This document shows positions 8,132 to 16,332 of a stretch of DNA of 34,902 nucleotides, one piece after another. The notes beneath the pieces are model-generated. The model was given only the letters and a program-made list of their open reading frames with translations, made no database searches and was not told where the DNA came from. Within the stretch, counting starts at the first letter, position 1. Every line of letters begins with the position of its first letter. The stretch comes from Pseudomonadota bacterium (GTDB lineage: Bacteria > Pseudomonadota > Gammaproteobacteria > Burkholderiales > Burkholderiaceae_C), in the NCBI GenBank assembly GCA_019351955.1, contig JABBOE010000025.1, positions 1 to 34,902 of the forward strand. The letters are read 5' to 3'. The position numbers were made by a program, and so were the translations under genes.

Positions 8132-8716
8132 TTATAGCACGGTGACAAACGCGTCAGGATCCGGTCGTGCCCGCGCAGCCTTGGATGTCTTGACCGTGCC
8201 GATGGTGATGAAGCAGATGGCTTGCTCACCGTGCCGAAGGCTGAGCAAGCCGCGCAACGCATGGGAATCCATCGCCTGTCCGCTGACGAGCCCTGCTCCA
8301 AAGCCTTGCGCACACGCGGCAAGAAGGATGTTCTGAAGCGCGCAGCCGAGTGAAACGATCCGTTCGGCAAGTGGGATCTCCCGATGATCATCATGCGCTC
8401 GCACGATGGCCACGGCCACGAACGGCGCGCGCTGCGCCTTGTCGCGCGCATCCCGCAATTGTTGGGCGGACGCTGTCGGATCACGCTCCACTAATGCGGC
8501 GGCAAACGCTTCCCCCAGATCTGCACGTGCAGCGTCAGAGAATTGGACGAAACGCCAAGGCAGAATCAGGCCATGATCAGGGGCCTGTGCCGCGGCGACG
8601 AACAATTGGCGGATCTGTGACAGCGAGGGTCCTGGAGCCGTCAAGCGCTTCGGAGAGACCTGCTGTCGCTTACGAAGCAGTTCAATCGTCCAATCAGTCG
8701 TATCGAGTGGGTCCAT
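8132..8716 (-). CDS. Nitroreductase family protein, YdjA-like FMN oxidoreductase
   Basis: The protein has about 194 residues from the ATG at 8716 (an upstream ATG at 8746 adds ten residues). It shows the compact YdjA layout: an N-terminal RKRQQVSPKRLTAPGPS, then AAQAPDHGLILPWRFVQF (FMN-binding and helix positions), KAQRAPFVAVAIVRAHDDHR, and the late SLGCALQNILLAACAQGFGA and FITIGTV segments. These enzymes are small FMN-dependent dimers that reduce nitro compounds or other acceptors with NAD(P)H; the natural substrate is unknown. The start at 8716 aligns with the MDAL start of E. coli YdjA. The gene follows the aioBA genes and the cytochrome remnant on the same strand. Confidence 0.88.
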   Translation of the reverse strand: MDPLDTTDWTIELLRKRQQVSPKRLTAPGPSLSQIRQLFVAAAQAPDHGLILPWRFVQFSDAARADLGEAFAAALVERDPTASAQQLRDARDKAQRAPFVAVAIVRAHDDHREIPLAERIVSLGCALQNILLAACAQGFGAGLVSGQAMDSHALRGLLSLRHGEQAICFITIGTVKTSKAARARPDPDAFVTVL

Positions 8717-8750
8717 CGCGTTATTCAACCTGGGAATGCTAGGCATCGGG

Positions 8751-8884
8751 TCACGGCAAGGACAACTTCCTCGCAGGGCAGCAGTTCTTGTGCTTGGCCA
8801 GCGCCATCACGTCAGGGGTGGACCAAGTCTGCTGAAGCGCGAAAGCACAAAGCAAATTAGGGCGTGCGCAAGGAGCTTATCCAT
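8751..8884 (-). pseudogene. c-type cytochrome remnant downstream of aioA (frameshifted and truncated)
   Basis: An ATG at 8884-8882 starts a leader-like sequence, MDKLLAHALICFVLS. A shift to the next frame then gives ALQQTWSTPDVMALAKHKNC followed by CPARKLSLP and a TGA at 8753-8751. This resembles the signal peptide and first helix of small class I cytochromes c (usual form MALAKKxNCxxCHxxDKKLVGP), but the CxxCH haem motif is broken and everything after it is missing. Arsenite oxidase operons often carry such a cytochrome as electron acceptor directly after aioA, which fits this position. The reading depends on one assumed frameshift, so it is a reasoned inference. Confidence 0.5.
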
Positions 8885-8982
8885 GGGTGGTTTCCGACGT
8901 GTGCTGTGCACGTCTTGGATCTCAAACAATGAGCTCCGACGGGGAGCCAAACGAGTCGCCGCGCCCAGGAAGCGCGCGGCCG

Positions 8983-9011
8983 TTTCCCGGGCCGCCGCTG
9001 GCTCCGGGAAA
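8983..9011 (-). terminator. Stem-loop just after aioA
   Basis: TTTCCCGG at 8983-8990 and CCGGGAAA at 9004-9011 are perfect 8-bp arms around a 13-base GC-rich loop, starting 12 bases past the aioA stop codon. There is no clear U-run on the aioA transcript side, so it may protect the mRNA 3' end or weaken read-through rather than terminate fully. A further perfect 6-bp inverted repeat (GACGTG/CACGTC, 8896-8914) precedes the cytochrome remnant. Confidence 0.4.
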
Positions 9012-9023
9012 ACTGTCAATTCG

Positions 9024-11546
9024 TCAGGTACCGTACATCCGGCTCTTGGTGGAAACCTTGCGCTTCCAGTCAGGCATGGACCCGATGCGACGTATGTCGC
9101 CCCACGCCCCCTTGTAATAAGGCAGGAAATGCGCATCGGTCGCTGTGCTGGTCACTGAACCCTGAACACCCTTGGGTGCGCCGAATACCATAAAAGTCTC
9201 ATGCTGCTTGAGCGAGGGTTCGGGGTATGCCATGGCGGTGGTCGTGCCGTAGTCGTTGTAGACCTCGACGATATCGGTGGCCTGGATGCCCAATGCCTTC
9301 ATGTCACCGGGGTTGATCTGGATGATGGCCACTGGATAGCGGTCAGTGATGAAGGAATCGAACTCGTTGTTGAACCAAGACTGCCAGACCTCGTTGAGGC
9401 GTCCGTTGTTGATCCAATACGTGTACTTGGCCTTGAGATCGGCGGCCGGCTTGAGCATGCCTGCCCACTTGGCCGGAAATACCTTGGCCTTGCCATTGGG
9501 CGTGTCGAACTTGCCGTCCACGTACAACATCTCGGTACCGATGAGCTTGTCGCCATCAACCTTCTTCACTGGTAGTTGAACGCCATTATTGGCCGCTTTG
9601 CTCAGCAGCGGGTAAGTCGCCATATAGCCGGTTTTGCCGCCTTGGCTGTCGATTTCGCCCACTCCGGGTTGACCGGCCCGACGGAAACCATCGTTGAAAG
9701 CGTCCTCTTCGGTGCTCCATTGGAAGCCCTCGAACCGCTTGGCCATTTTTGCGTTGCCCTCTCCCTCGTACATCACGCGCACCGTGTTGGCGACCCTTGC
9801 CGCGATCAAGCAATCGGGCAGAGCTTCGCCTGGGGGGTCGATAAATTTCTCCGACAGGCGCATGCGCCGCTCGCCGTTCATTGAGGTCAAGTTCATCTCG
9901 CCCGAGACGGCCGCGGGGAACATGACATGCGCTGCCTCGGCAAGCATGGTCGGGTAGATGTTCATCATGCCGACAAACAGCCCACCCTTCTGCGTGGCAG
10001 CGTAGATCACATCCACCATTTCTTTGGGCGTTGCACCATGAGCCTTGGCCATGGCTTGGCGGACGATCTGGCTGCGGCGAATGACGGCATCGCGTAGGGC
10101 CTGCGCGTTGTTGGTCGTTTGGAAACTGTTGCAGGCCCAATAGGTCATCATTTTGCCCTTGCCATTGATCAGGTAATCGTCAACCTCGATCAATTTGTCG
10201 TGCATGGGAATGGGGAAATTTGCTGCGGGGTAGCGATGCGCCGGCTCGGGATAGCCTGGTCGGCAATAGCCTTCCTGGTGGCCGCCCATGCGCACCCACC
10301 CCGCGCCACGGCGGCCCACGTTATGGGTGGCCACCACCACGGCGCCCATCGCCTGCTCAGTCACGTAGTTATTGTTGCCCCAGATGATGCCCTTCTCGAA
10401 CGCGTGCATAGCGCGGGGCAACTTACCCGGAGCCTTGGGCTTGTAGCTCCATTCGGCAGCCTGCTTGATGTGTGCAACGCTTAGTCCTGTAATGCGGCTG
10501 CATTCTTCGAGGGACATCTTGTTCGCGTTCACTGCCTCTTCGAACCCTTCCGTGTGATTGGCAATGAAGTCATTGTCGATCCAGCCCTTCTCCACAATGT
10601 AGGTCAGCAGGCCGTTCCACAAGGCGCCATCCGTGCCCGGATGGATGGCCAGATGCAGGACTTGGTCTTTGGCGATCGACTCGGAAATGGAAATCGATGG
10701 TGTACGCCGTGGATCGACAAAAATGAATTTCCCAGCCCCTACGGGCTCGTCGGGAAACATCGTTTTTTTCTTGTCCACGGTCGCCCCTTGCAGGTTGGGA
10801 AGCCAGTGCACGAGAAAGTAATTCGACTGGTTTTCGTATGGGTTGTTGCCGTTGGACCAGATCACGTCGGCGAGTTCGGCGTCTTCATAGCTGTTGTTCA
10901 ACTCGAAAATGCCCATATCGCGGTTGCCAAAGCACTCGGAGTTGTACGCCGGGCGGTTGTGGATGCGGCAGGTGGGGGTCTGGATCGCCGAGAACACGAG
11001 CTTGCCGGTGCCCCACGTGTTCTCGAACCCGCCGCCAGAGCCGCCGTGGTCGAACATCGCCACCGCGATCGCGTCGGGTCCATCCTTGTCGAGAATTTTC
11101 TTGACCATGCCTCCATACACCTGCAAGGCGTAGTCCCAGGATGTATCCAGCCATTGCCCGCCCTGGTACATGCGAGGATGAAGAAGGCGCTCTCGCGTGA
11201 TGCCGTCGGCGTTGTAGAAGTAGGAAGCCATCTTGCCTCCGCGTGTGGAACTTAGCCCTTGGTTCACCACGCATTCCTTGTCGGGCAGGATCATGATGTT
11301 GTAGCGCCTGCCGTTTTTGTCGGTGAGCACATTGGTCATCGCCGGGGTCATGGTGGCGGCGAAAGGTGGGAGCTGCTTGCGAAAGTCCTGCCCGAGCGCG
11401 TTCTGATTGGGAGCGCGACCGCCCTCGCGGTCAGCATCCCACTTGTACGCGTGATAACCGCAGCCGACGATGCAGAACTGGCACGTGAGATTTGTTTTCT
11501 GCGCGTCGACAGGCGGCAGCGCGACGCGATCCTTGAATTGCGACAT
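9024..11546 (-). CDS. aioA: Arsenite oxidase large subunit AioA (molybdopterin, [3Fe-4S])
   Basis: AioA oxidises arsenite to arsenate at a bis-molybdopterin guanine dinucleotide centre and passes electrons through its [3Fe-4S] cluster to AioB. The 840-residue length is normal. The cluster ligands are Cys22, Cys25 and Cys29 ([14 protein letters not shown]), with a Ser near 99 where other family members have a fourth Cys. The arsenite-site residues known from the Alcaligenes faecalis structure are conserved: His196 and Glu204 in [11 protein letters not shown], and Arg419 and His423 in VRMGGH. It has no twin-arginine leader of its own and would be exported with AioB. A GAGGAG ribosome-binding site precedes the ATG. 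It lies 29 bases after aioB, in one operon. Confidence 0.98.
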   Translation of the reverse strand: MSQFKDRVALPPVDAQKTNLTCQFCIVGCGYHAYKWDADREGGRAPNQNALGQDFRKQLPPFAATMTPAMTNVLTDKNGRRYNIMILPDKECVVNQGLSSTRGGKMASYFYNADGITRERLLHPRMYQGGQWLDTSWDYALQVYGGMVKKILDKDGPDAIAVAMFDHGGSGGGFENTWGTGKLVFSAIQTPTCRIHNRPAYNSECFGNRDMGIFELNNSYEDAELADVIWSNGNNPYENQSNYFLVHWLPNLQGATVDKKKTMFPDEPVGAGKFIFVDPRRTPSISISESIAKDQVLHLAIHPGTDGALWNGLLTYIVEKGWIDNDFIANHTEGFEEAVNANKMSLEECSRITGLSVAHIKQAAEWSYKPKAPGKLPRAMHAFEKGIIWGNNNYVTEQAMGAVVVATHNVGRRGAGWVRMGGHQEGYCRPGYPEPAHRYPAANFPIPMHDKLIEVDDYLINGKGKMMTYWACNSFQTTNNAQALRDAVIRRSQIVRQAMAKAHGATPKEMVDVIYAATQKGGLFVGMMNIYPTMLAEAAHVMFPAAVSGEMNLTSMNGERRMRLSEKFIDPPGEALPDCLIAARVANTVRVMYEGEGNAKMAKRFEGFQWSTEEDAFNDGFRRAGQPGVGEIDSQGGKTGYMATYPLLSKAANNGVQLPVKKVDGDKLIGTEMLYVDGKFDTPNGKAKVFPAKWAGMLKPAADLKAKYTYWINNGRLNEVWQSWFNNEFDSFITDRYPVAIIQINPGDMKALGIQATDIVEVYNDYGTTTAMAYPEPSLKQHETFMVFGAPKGVQGSVTSTATDAHFLPYYKGAWGDIRRIGSMPDWKRKVSTKSRMYGT

Positions 11547-11575
11547 GGTGTTTGTCTCCTCTGAGGGGGGGCGGT

Positions 11576-12115
11576 TTACAGGACGTTGGCTTGGCGGCCG
11601 TAGATCAGGCCATTGACGGCCACGGCGTGCACTGAGTCGGACGTCGGGTCATAGCTGAGTTGGATTTGGGGCAGATCCTGGGTGGCTTGGCCGCAGATCA
11701 TCTGGCCGGACTTCTCGGGGTCGAACATGCTGTAGTGGCACGGGCACTTGAAGCTTTTCGTGGCCGGGTCGTACATCAACGGGCAGCCCATGTGGGTGCA
11801 CAGGTTGCTGTAGGCCACGATGTCGCCATCCGGACCGACGCCCCCCGCTACGCGCTCCCCCATTTTGATGGCCACGCATGGGGAATCGGCATCGGGGTAG
11901 TTGAATGAGACGGGGGTGTTGGCCTGCATGGCCCCGGCTTTGCCCACGGAAGTCTTGGGGTAGGGCAACACCGCGGCGCCAGCCGCTGCCTGCGCGGCAG
12001 CTTGGCTATTGCCGGCGGCCATTGCGGAGCCGACCGGAGTGACGGCCGCACCCACGCCTGCTACGCTCGTTCCGGCAACTTTCAAGAATATGCGGCGCGA
12101 AAGTCTTTCGGTCAT
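11576..12115 (-). CDS. aioB: Arsenite oxidase small subunit AioB (Rieske, Tat-exported)
   Basis: The 179-residue protein starts [20 protein letters not shown], a twin-arginine signal (SRRIFLK) followed by a hydrophobic stretch, so the folded AioBA complex is taken to the periplasm by the Tat system. The Rieske [2Fe-2S] ligands are Cys106 and His108 (CTHMGC) with Cys124 and His127 (CPCHYSMFD). Cys111 and Cys126 are placed to form the structural disulfide. The start at 12115 is chosen for its GAGGAG ribosome-binding site and the position of the Tat motif; an upstream ATG at 12145 is not needed. It is the first gene of aioBA, downstream of the sigma-54 promoter described below. Confidence 0.97.
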   Translation of the reverse strand: MTERLSRRIFLKVAGTSVAGVGAAVTPVGSAMAAGNSQAAAQAAAGAAVLPYPKTSVGKAGAMQANTPVSFNYPDADSPCVAIKMGERVAGGVGPDGDIVAYSNLCTHMGCPLMYDPATKSFKCPCHYSMFDPEKSGQMICGQATQDLPQIQLSYDPTSDSVHAVAVNGLIYGRQANVL

Positions 12116-12160
12116 GATGTCTCCTCGGGGTTGGGAATTGCACAATCGCCCCTAACCTAC

Positions 12161-12174
12161 GCAAGCCCCATGCC
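12161..12174 (-). promoter_or_regulatory. Sigma-54 (-24/-12) promoter for aioBA
   Basis: On the minus strand the sequence CGGCATGGGGCTTGCG matches the RpoN consensus TGGCACG-N4-TTGCW. The invariant GG (12174-12173) and GC (12162-12161) are exactly ten bases apart. Transcription would start near 12150, giving a leader of about 35 bases before aioB. An RpoN promoter is expected because AioR, encoded next door, is an enhancer-binding activator. Confidence 0.82.
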
Positions 12175-12255
12175 GAGGTGGGCCGTGGAGCGTCAAAGTC
12201 GATAAATCAACAACTTAGACGCCATGTCGCGCGAAACGGCGCGCCAAGGGGAATT

Positions 12256-12279
12256 GCGCGTTACGAATGCGTAACGCGC
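12256..12279. promoter_or_regulatory. Proximal AioR-type activator site (UAS1)
   Basis: GCGCGTTAC and GTAACGCGC form a perfect 9-bp inverted repeat around a 6-base spacer. The core fits GTTnC-N6-GnAAC, the form I recall for AioR sites in other arsenite oxidisers (recalled, not checked). Its centre is about 118 bases upstream of the predicted aioBA start, a typical enhancer distance. Confidence 0.7.
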
Positions 12280-12291
12280 GTCGGTCGAAGC

Positions 12292-12307
12292 GTTTCTCGT
12301 TCGTAAC
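12292..12307. promoter_or_regulatory. Distal AioR-type activator site (UAS2), overlapping the aioX leader
   Basis: GTTTC-TCGTTC-GTAAC repeats the GTTnC-N6-GnAAC form of the proximal site with less symmetry. The two site centres are 32 bp apart, about three helical turns, so two AioR dimers would lie on the same DNA face. It ends 14 bases before the aioX ATG, so AioR bound here may also affect aioX expression. Confidence 0.6.
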
Positions 12308-12321
12308 GTCGGAGTTCAGTC

Positions 12322-13212
12322 ATGGATCGGAGAGCACTGATTGCGATGTTGGGGCTTGCTGGCGCGTCTCGGGCATTGGCGCAAGTCAATCGCGCGATAG
12401 GCGTCAAGGCGTTCCGGTTTGGGGTGACGGATGTTTTTCTGCACGATGGGGCAATTCATCTATGGCAGGATTTTTTACAGTCCCGGTTGGGCATGCCGGT
12501 GCAGATCATCCAGAAGTCGAGCTATCAGGAATCCCTCGAAGCTTTGCGCTCGGATGAAATGGAGGCCGCGTGGATCTGTGGATTTCCCTACGTCGTTGCC
12601 AAGGGGTTCGTCAGGCTATGCGCCCAGCCGGGCTGGCATGGCCAGCCCTGGTACCAGAGCTATCTGATCACCTCGGCAGGGAGAACCCAGGCCCATTCGC
12701 TTGCTGATCTGAAGGGTGATGTCTTTGCATTCGATGACCCATTGTCCAATTCGGGTTATCTCGTACCGGTGGTCGCCCTGCGGGGAATGGGGCAAACCCC
12801 ACAGAGCTTTTTCAGGGGCACCTTTTATACGTACTCACTCCATAAAGTGGTCGAGGCTGTAGGCAGTGGACTGGCCGATTCGGGAACGGTTGATGGCTAT
12901 ATCTGGGAAATCCTTCATCAGAAGCAATCGCCGTCGGCACTCAAGACCCGGATCGTGGCGAAGTCGAAGCGCTACGGTTTTCCACCGATCGTCACACGCA
13001 AAAGCCTTGAGCCGACCCTTCACGCGCACCTGCAACACGCTTTGCTCGATGCGCAAAGTTTCGTGGAAGGACGGCGGTTGCTCGAAGTTCTGGACTTGCA
13101 AACTTTCCTTTTGCCACAGGAAGGCTGGTTTTCCGGGATTCAGGAGTTGAGCGAGATTCTGGATGGGACGCACGCCCCGATTCCCGTTGGGGCAATTTAC
13201 GAAACGGCATGA
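12322..13212 (+). CDS. aioX: Periplasmic arsenite-binding sensor protein AioX
   Basis: This 296-residue PhnD-like substrate-binding protein starts with a signal peptide (MDRRALIAMLGLAGASRALA). It contains GVTDVFLHDGAIHLWQDFL and FDDPLSNSGYLVPV, typical of phosphate/phosphonate-type binding folds. In characterised systems AioX binds arsenite through a conserved Cys and signals to the AioS kinase. Two cysteines are present here, Cys86 (AAWICGFPYVV) and Cys100 (FVRLCAQPGWHG); Cys100 is the more likely arsenite ligand by its position. The start has a CGGAG ribosome-binding site. It overlaps aioS by ATGA, so the two are translationally coupled, and it is divergent from aioBA. Confidence 0.92.
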   Translation: MDRRALIAMLGLAGASRALAQVNRAIGVKAFRFGVTDVFLHDGAIHLWQDFLQSRLGMPVQIIQKSSYQESLEALRSDEMEAAWICGFPYVVAKGFVRLCAQPGWHGQPWYQSYLITSAGRTQAHSLADLKGDVFAFDDPLSNSGYLVPVVALRGMGQTPQSFFRGTFYTYSLHKVVEAVGSGLADSGTVDGYIWEILHQKQSPSALKTRIVAKSKRYGFPPIVTRKSLEPTLHAHLQHALLDAQSFVEGRRLLEVLDLQTFLLPQEGWFSGIQELSEILDGTHAPIPVGAIYETA

Positions 13213-14645
13213 GTACGGCACGCCCGAGCCTGCGCAATTCCCTTTTGCTCCGGCTGCCCCTCGTCGCGGCAACGCTGGTGGTGTTGACGGCGCTGTTGAT
13301 GGCTGCAGGCTTGGGGTTGTTGACTCAGCGCTACCTCATTGAAGATGTTGACTCAGGCGCTTTCCAGGCCATGTCGTCTTGGAACAAGAGCCTGCCGACA
13401 CTGATTCAGCAAGACAACGTCTGGGCTGTGTATGAAGCGCTTATCTCGGTGACCAAGGCAGACGTTGGGCAGCAACACGGGGCGGCTCTTGCGGTAGTGC
13501 TAGGAGCCAATGGGCAGGTTTTCGCCAGTTCGGACCCGCGAGCATTCCCCACGGCGCGTCTGCCGAACTGGACTCCCCTATGGACTGCAGGGACCCTTAG
13601 GCTTTCGGCACCTGAGAGCCCGGTCGGCAGCGTTCATCCAGGGCTGTCTCCGCCCATTCAAAGTGGTCGCTGGCGCCTGTACGTCAGCGCGCTACGCAGT
13701 GGCGCAGGCCCTGGCGTTGGTACGCTGGTTTACGCTGTCAGTGATACCTTGTATCGATCTCGTTTGTTATCCATGCTGTGGTGGATTGCGGCCATCACCG
13801 CACTGGCCGTAGCCGTATTTGTGCCCGTCGTCTGGATGTTGAGCAGGCGCATGCTCCGTCCACTGGGGGAGTTGCGGCGGTCCATGGATCTGGACGGTTC
13901 ACGGGCACGGCGTGTGGGCACCGAGCTGTCCGTCAGATCCGATGAAGTTGGCGCTTTGGCTGGCGCATTTACGCGGTTGTTGGAACAAGTTGATGTGGCG
14001 CGGCAAGCTGAAAAGCTTGCCGCCGTCGGCACCTTGGCTGCCGCCACTGCCCATGAGATCAACAATCCGTTGGGCGGCATGATCAATGCGTTGAGGACGG
14101 CCACGCGATTCGGAACCTTTGATGAAACCACCGGCCGGACACTCGACCTTCTCGACCGGGGTTTGGAACAACTGCGCACGATCGCACAGGCACTTCTGGC
14201 ACAAACGCGTCCCGCGGAGCGCGACCTGAGTCAGCAGGATTTTCGTGATCTGGCCGAACTCATGACTCCTTGCCAGCGTGAGCGTAGGGTCGGGCTGCAA
14301 ACCCGGATCGACATTCCCAACAGTATTCCCGTAGCCGCCGGCCCGGTGCGCCAAGCAACCTTGAACATCCTGCTCAACGCTTGCCGCGCAGCACACCCCG
14401 GAAGCACATTAATCCTCCAAGCCGATGCACCCGCGGCGGGACTCTTGCGCATCGCCGTGCGCAACGCTGGTGAAGCACCGCCAGCCGCCATGATGTCGAG
14501 CATTGGCCCGCCAAGCATGCCCCTAGGAGTTGGGTTCGGATTGTGGGAAAGTCGCAGGCTTCTTTCAGACATTGGTGGCAGGCTGGTGCTGACGCACGCG
14601 GATGGCTGGACGACAGCCCTTATCGAAATCCCCCTACGTGCCTGA
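13209..14645 (+). CDS. aioS: Arsenite-responsive sensor histidine kinase AioS
   Basis: The 478-residue membrane kinase has TM1 at about residues 15-38, a periplasmic sensor domain of about 145 residues, TM2 at about 187-209 and a HAMP linker. A HisKA domain follows, with phospho-acceptor His282 in AAATAHEINNPLGGM, then an HATPase_c domain with N-box NILLNACRAAH (Asn390) and a late GFGLWES glycine box. The first glycine box is weak (RNAGEAPP). The H-box form TAHEINNPL is typical of NtrB-like kinases that partner sigma-54 activators. The ATG overlaps the aioX stop. The kinase would be activated through AioX-arsenite in the periplasm and would phosphorylate AioR. Confidence 0.93.
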   Translation: MSTARPSLRNSLLLRLPLVAATLVVLTALLMAAGLGLLTQRYLIEDVDSGAFQAMSSWNKSLPTLIQQDNVWAVYEALISVTKADVGQQHGAALAVVLGANGQVFASSDPRAFPTARLPNWTPLWTAGTLRLSAPESPVGSVHPGLSPPIQSGRWRLYVSALRSGAGPGVGTLVYAVSDTLYRSRLLSMLWWIAAITALAVAVFVPVVWMLSRRMLRPLGELRRSMDLDGSRARRVGTELSVRSDEVGALAGAFTRLLEQVDVARQAEKLAAVGTLAAATAHEINNPLGGMINALRTATRFGTFDETTGRTLDLLDRGLEQLRTIAQALLAQTRPAERDLSQQDFRDLAELMTPCQRERRVGLQTRIDIPNSIPVAAGPVRQATLNILLNACRAAHPGSTLILQADAPAAGLLRIAVRNAGEAPPAAMMSSIGPPSMPLGVGFGLWESRRLLSDIGGRLVLTHADGWTTALIEIPLRA

Positions 14646-14716
14646 TGCCAAGCGGCATTACATTTGACGCATGCTGCCATCAGAGCGGCGCGACTACGAG
14701 TCCCGAGGAGATTGCC

Positions 14717-16078
14717 GTGTACGACCAGCGCATTTTGCTTGTGGAGGACGACCCCATTATGGGGGAATCCCTGCTGGAACGACTAAAACTGGAACACTAC
14801 CCCGTTGAGTGGGTCCGTGACCTCGATCAAGCACGCCGTGCACTTGATGGCCAGCTTTATCCCTTGGTCCTGAGCGACATTTGCCTGCCTGATGGCGACG
14901 GTGAGTCATTGCTCGCCGCCATGACGCAGCGCTATGGCGGTTGCTGTCCTCCCGTCGTGTTCATGACCGGTTACGGTTCAGTTGCACAGGCGGTGCGTCT
15001 GGTTCGCGACGGCGCCTGGGACTACATCCAGAAGCCATTTGACGTCGATCTGTTGATGCAACGGATTCACGAGTGGTTGCCGTTTGATGATGCTTCGCCG
15101 GATGCCTGGTTCGGGGTATCACCCGTTTCGCGCGCATTGGAGCAACTCATCGATCGCATCTCCACACTCGATTTGCCGATCTTGATTCAGGGAGAATCCG
15201 GTACGGGCAAAGAAATCGTTGCGCAGTACATCCATACCCGCGTATGCAATGGCCGCGCGGCCAAGGCGAGCCCGCCATTCGTGGCCATCAACTGCGCGGC
15301 CATCAGTGAGGGTCTTCTTGAGTCAGAGCTTTTTGGACATGAGCAGGGCGCATTCACCGGCGCGTGCAAACGTCACATGGGCGTGTTCGAGCAAGCGAAC
15401 GGGGGCATGCTATTCCTCGACGAAATCGGCGATATGCCCGTCAATGTCCAAGCAAAGTTTCTGCGTGTGTTGCAAGACGGGCAGATCCGGAGAGTGGGTA
15501 GCGAGAAGACGATTCAGGTTGCCGTGCGATTGATTTGCGCCACGCACAAGCCTCTGGACAAACTCGTCGAATCCGGGAAGTTCAGGCATGATCTCTTTTT
15601 TCGAATCAGCGGTGTTCCCATTTACCTGCCCCCTCTGCGCGAGCGGCAGCAGGATATTGCATGGCTGGCACAGCGGCATGTCGACGCGCTCAACGCGAAG
15701 ATGGGTCAGTCCAAGCGTCTTGACAGCCAATTCATTGGCTGGGCCAAGCTACAGACGTGGGAGGGTAACGTGCGAGAGCTCTTCGCCACTCTGGATCGGG
15801 CCTACCATTTCTCGCCCGATTGCTGGGTGCGCTGGGAGCGAGCCGGCCTGCCCTGCTCGAGAAGCACGCCAGGGCAAGGCTTGGGGGGGAATTCGGACCC
15901 TGAACCCTTGGAGCAATATCTCGCACGAATCGAACGCGATTACCTCAAGCAACGCGTCTCTCAGAACAGCGGCCAGATGATGAAGACGGCTGACAGCTTG
16001 GGGATCAGCCGCAAAACCCTTTGGGAAAAACTCAAACGCTACAAAATCGGATCGCAAGACTCGGGCAGCTTTTCGTGA
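14717..16078 (+). CDS. aioR: Sigma-54-dependent response regulator AioR
   Basis: AioR activates aioBA transcription by remodelling RpoN-RNA polymerase. From a GTG start the protein has 453 residues. A receiver domain carries Asp11-Asp12, phospho-acceptor Asp54 (LSDICLPD), Thr84 and Lys106. An AAA+ domain has Walker A GESGTGKE at 159-166, the sigma-54 contact motif GAFTGA at 211-216 and Walker B MLFLDEIGD. A C-terminal Fis-type helix-turn-helix reads MMKTADSLGISRKTLWEKL. The GTG is chosen because GAGGAG lies seven bases upstream and the receiver strand ILLVEDD starts at once. An ATG at 14645 overlapping the aioS stop is the alternative and would add 24 residues. Confidence 0.95.
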   Translation: MYDQRILLVEDDPIMGESLLERLKLEHYPVEWVRDLDQARRALDGQLYPLVLSDICLPDGDGESLLAAMTQRYGGCCPPVVFMTGYGSVAQAVRLVRDGAWDYIQKPFDVDLLMQRIHEWLPFDDASPDAWFGVSPVSRALEQLIDRISTLDLPILIQGESGTGKEIVAQYIHTRVCNGRAAKASPPFVAINCAAISEGLLESELFGHEQGAFTGACKRHMGVFEQANGGMLFLDEIGDMPVNVQAKFLRVLQDGQIRRVGSEKTIQVAVRLICATHKPLDKLVESGKFRHDLFFRISGVPIYLPPLRERQQDIAWLAQRHVDALNAKMGQSKRLDSQFIGWAKLQTWEGNVRELFATLDRAYHFSPDCWVRWERAGLPCSRSTPGQGLGGNSDPEPLEQYLARIERDYLKQRVSQNSGQMMKTADSLGISRKTLWEKLKRYKIGSQDSGSFS

Positions 16079-16260
16079 GTGGCGCGCCCTTGTCATTGCG
16101 TTGCTCTTTAAATTCCACACGGATGGGAGCTGCCCGTTGGCGTAGCTTAAGCTGACGGCGGCCAGCACCTTGGGGGATGAGGCGTAGGGGCTCTGCACTT
16201 GGTCCGCCTATTTGTCAGGAAGAGCCTACGAGTGCAGGAGTACCGACCCAATTTGCCAAG

Positions 16261-16288
16261 TTGACGCGATGCGGCGCCAGGATATGGA
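16261..16288 (+). promoter_or_regulatory. Possible sigma-70 promoter for the methyltransferase operon
   Basis: TTGACG at 16261-16266 and TATGGA at 16283-16288 are separated by 16 bases and lie about 45-70 bases before the ATG at 16333. The -35 box is good and the -10 box only moderate. A 10-bp direct repeat begins at the -10 end. Confidence 0.4.
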
Positions 16289-16317
16289 GCGGTCCGCACT
16301 ACCGCCTGAGCGGTCCG
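16287..16317 (+). repeat. Direct repeat GAGCGGTCCG, possible operator
   Basis: GAGCGGTCCG occurs at 16287-16296 and again at 16308-16317, exactly 21 bp apart (two helical turns). It sits between the candidate -10 box and the ribosome-binding site of the methyltransferase gene, a placement suited to a repressor that binds one face of the DNA. No regulator gene is adjacent. Confidence 0.5.
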
Positions 16318-16332
16318 ACACAAGGGGGGGGC

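Noticed and set aside
14543-14716. An extended N-terminus for AioR starting inside aioS
   Set aside because: The receiver domain starts right after the GTG at 14717, which has a GAGGAG site; the upstream codons lie within aioS and show no conserved sequence.
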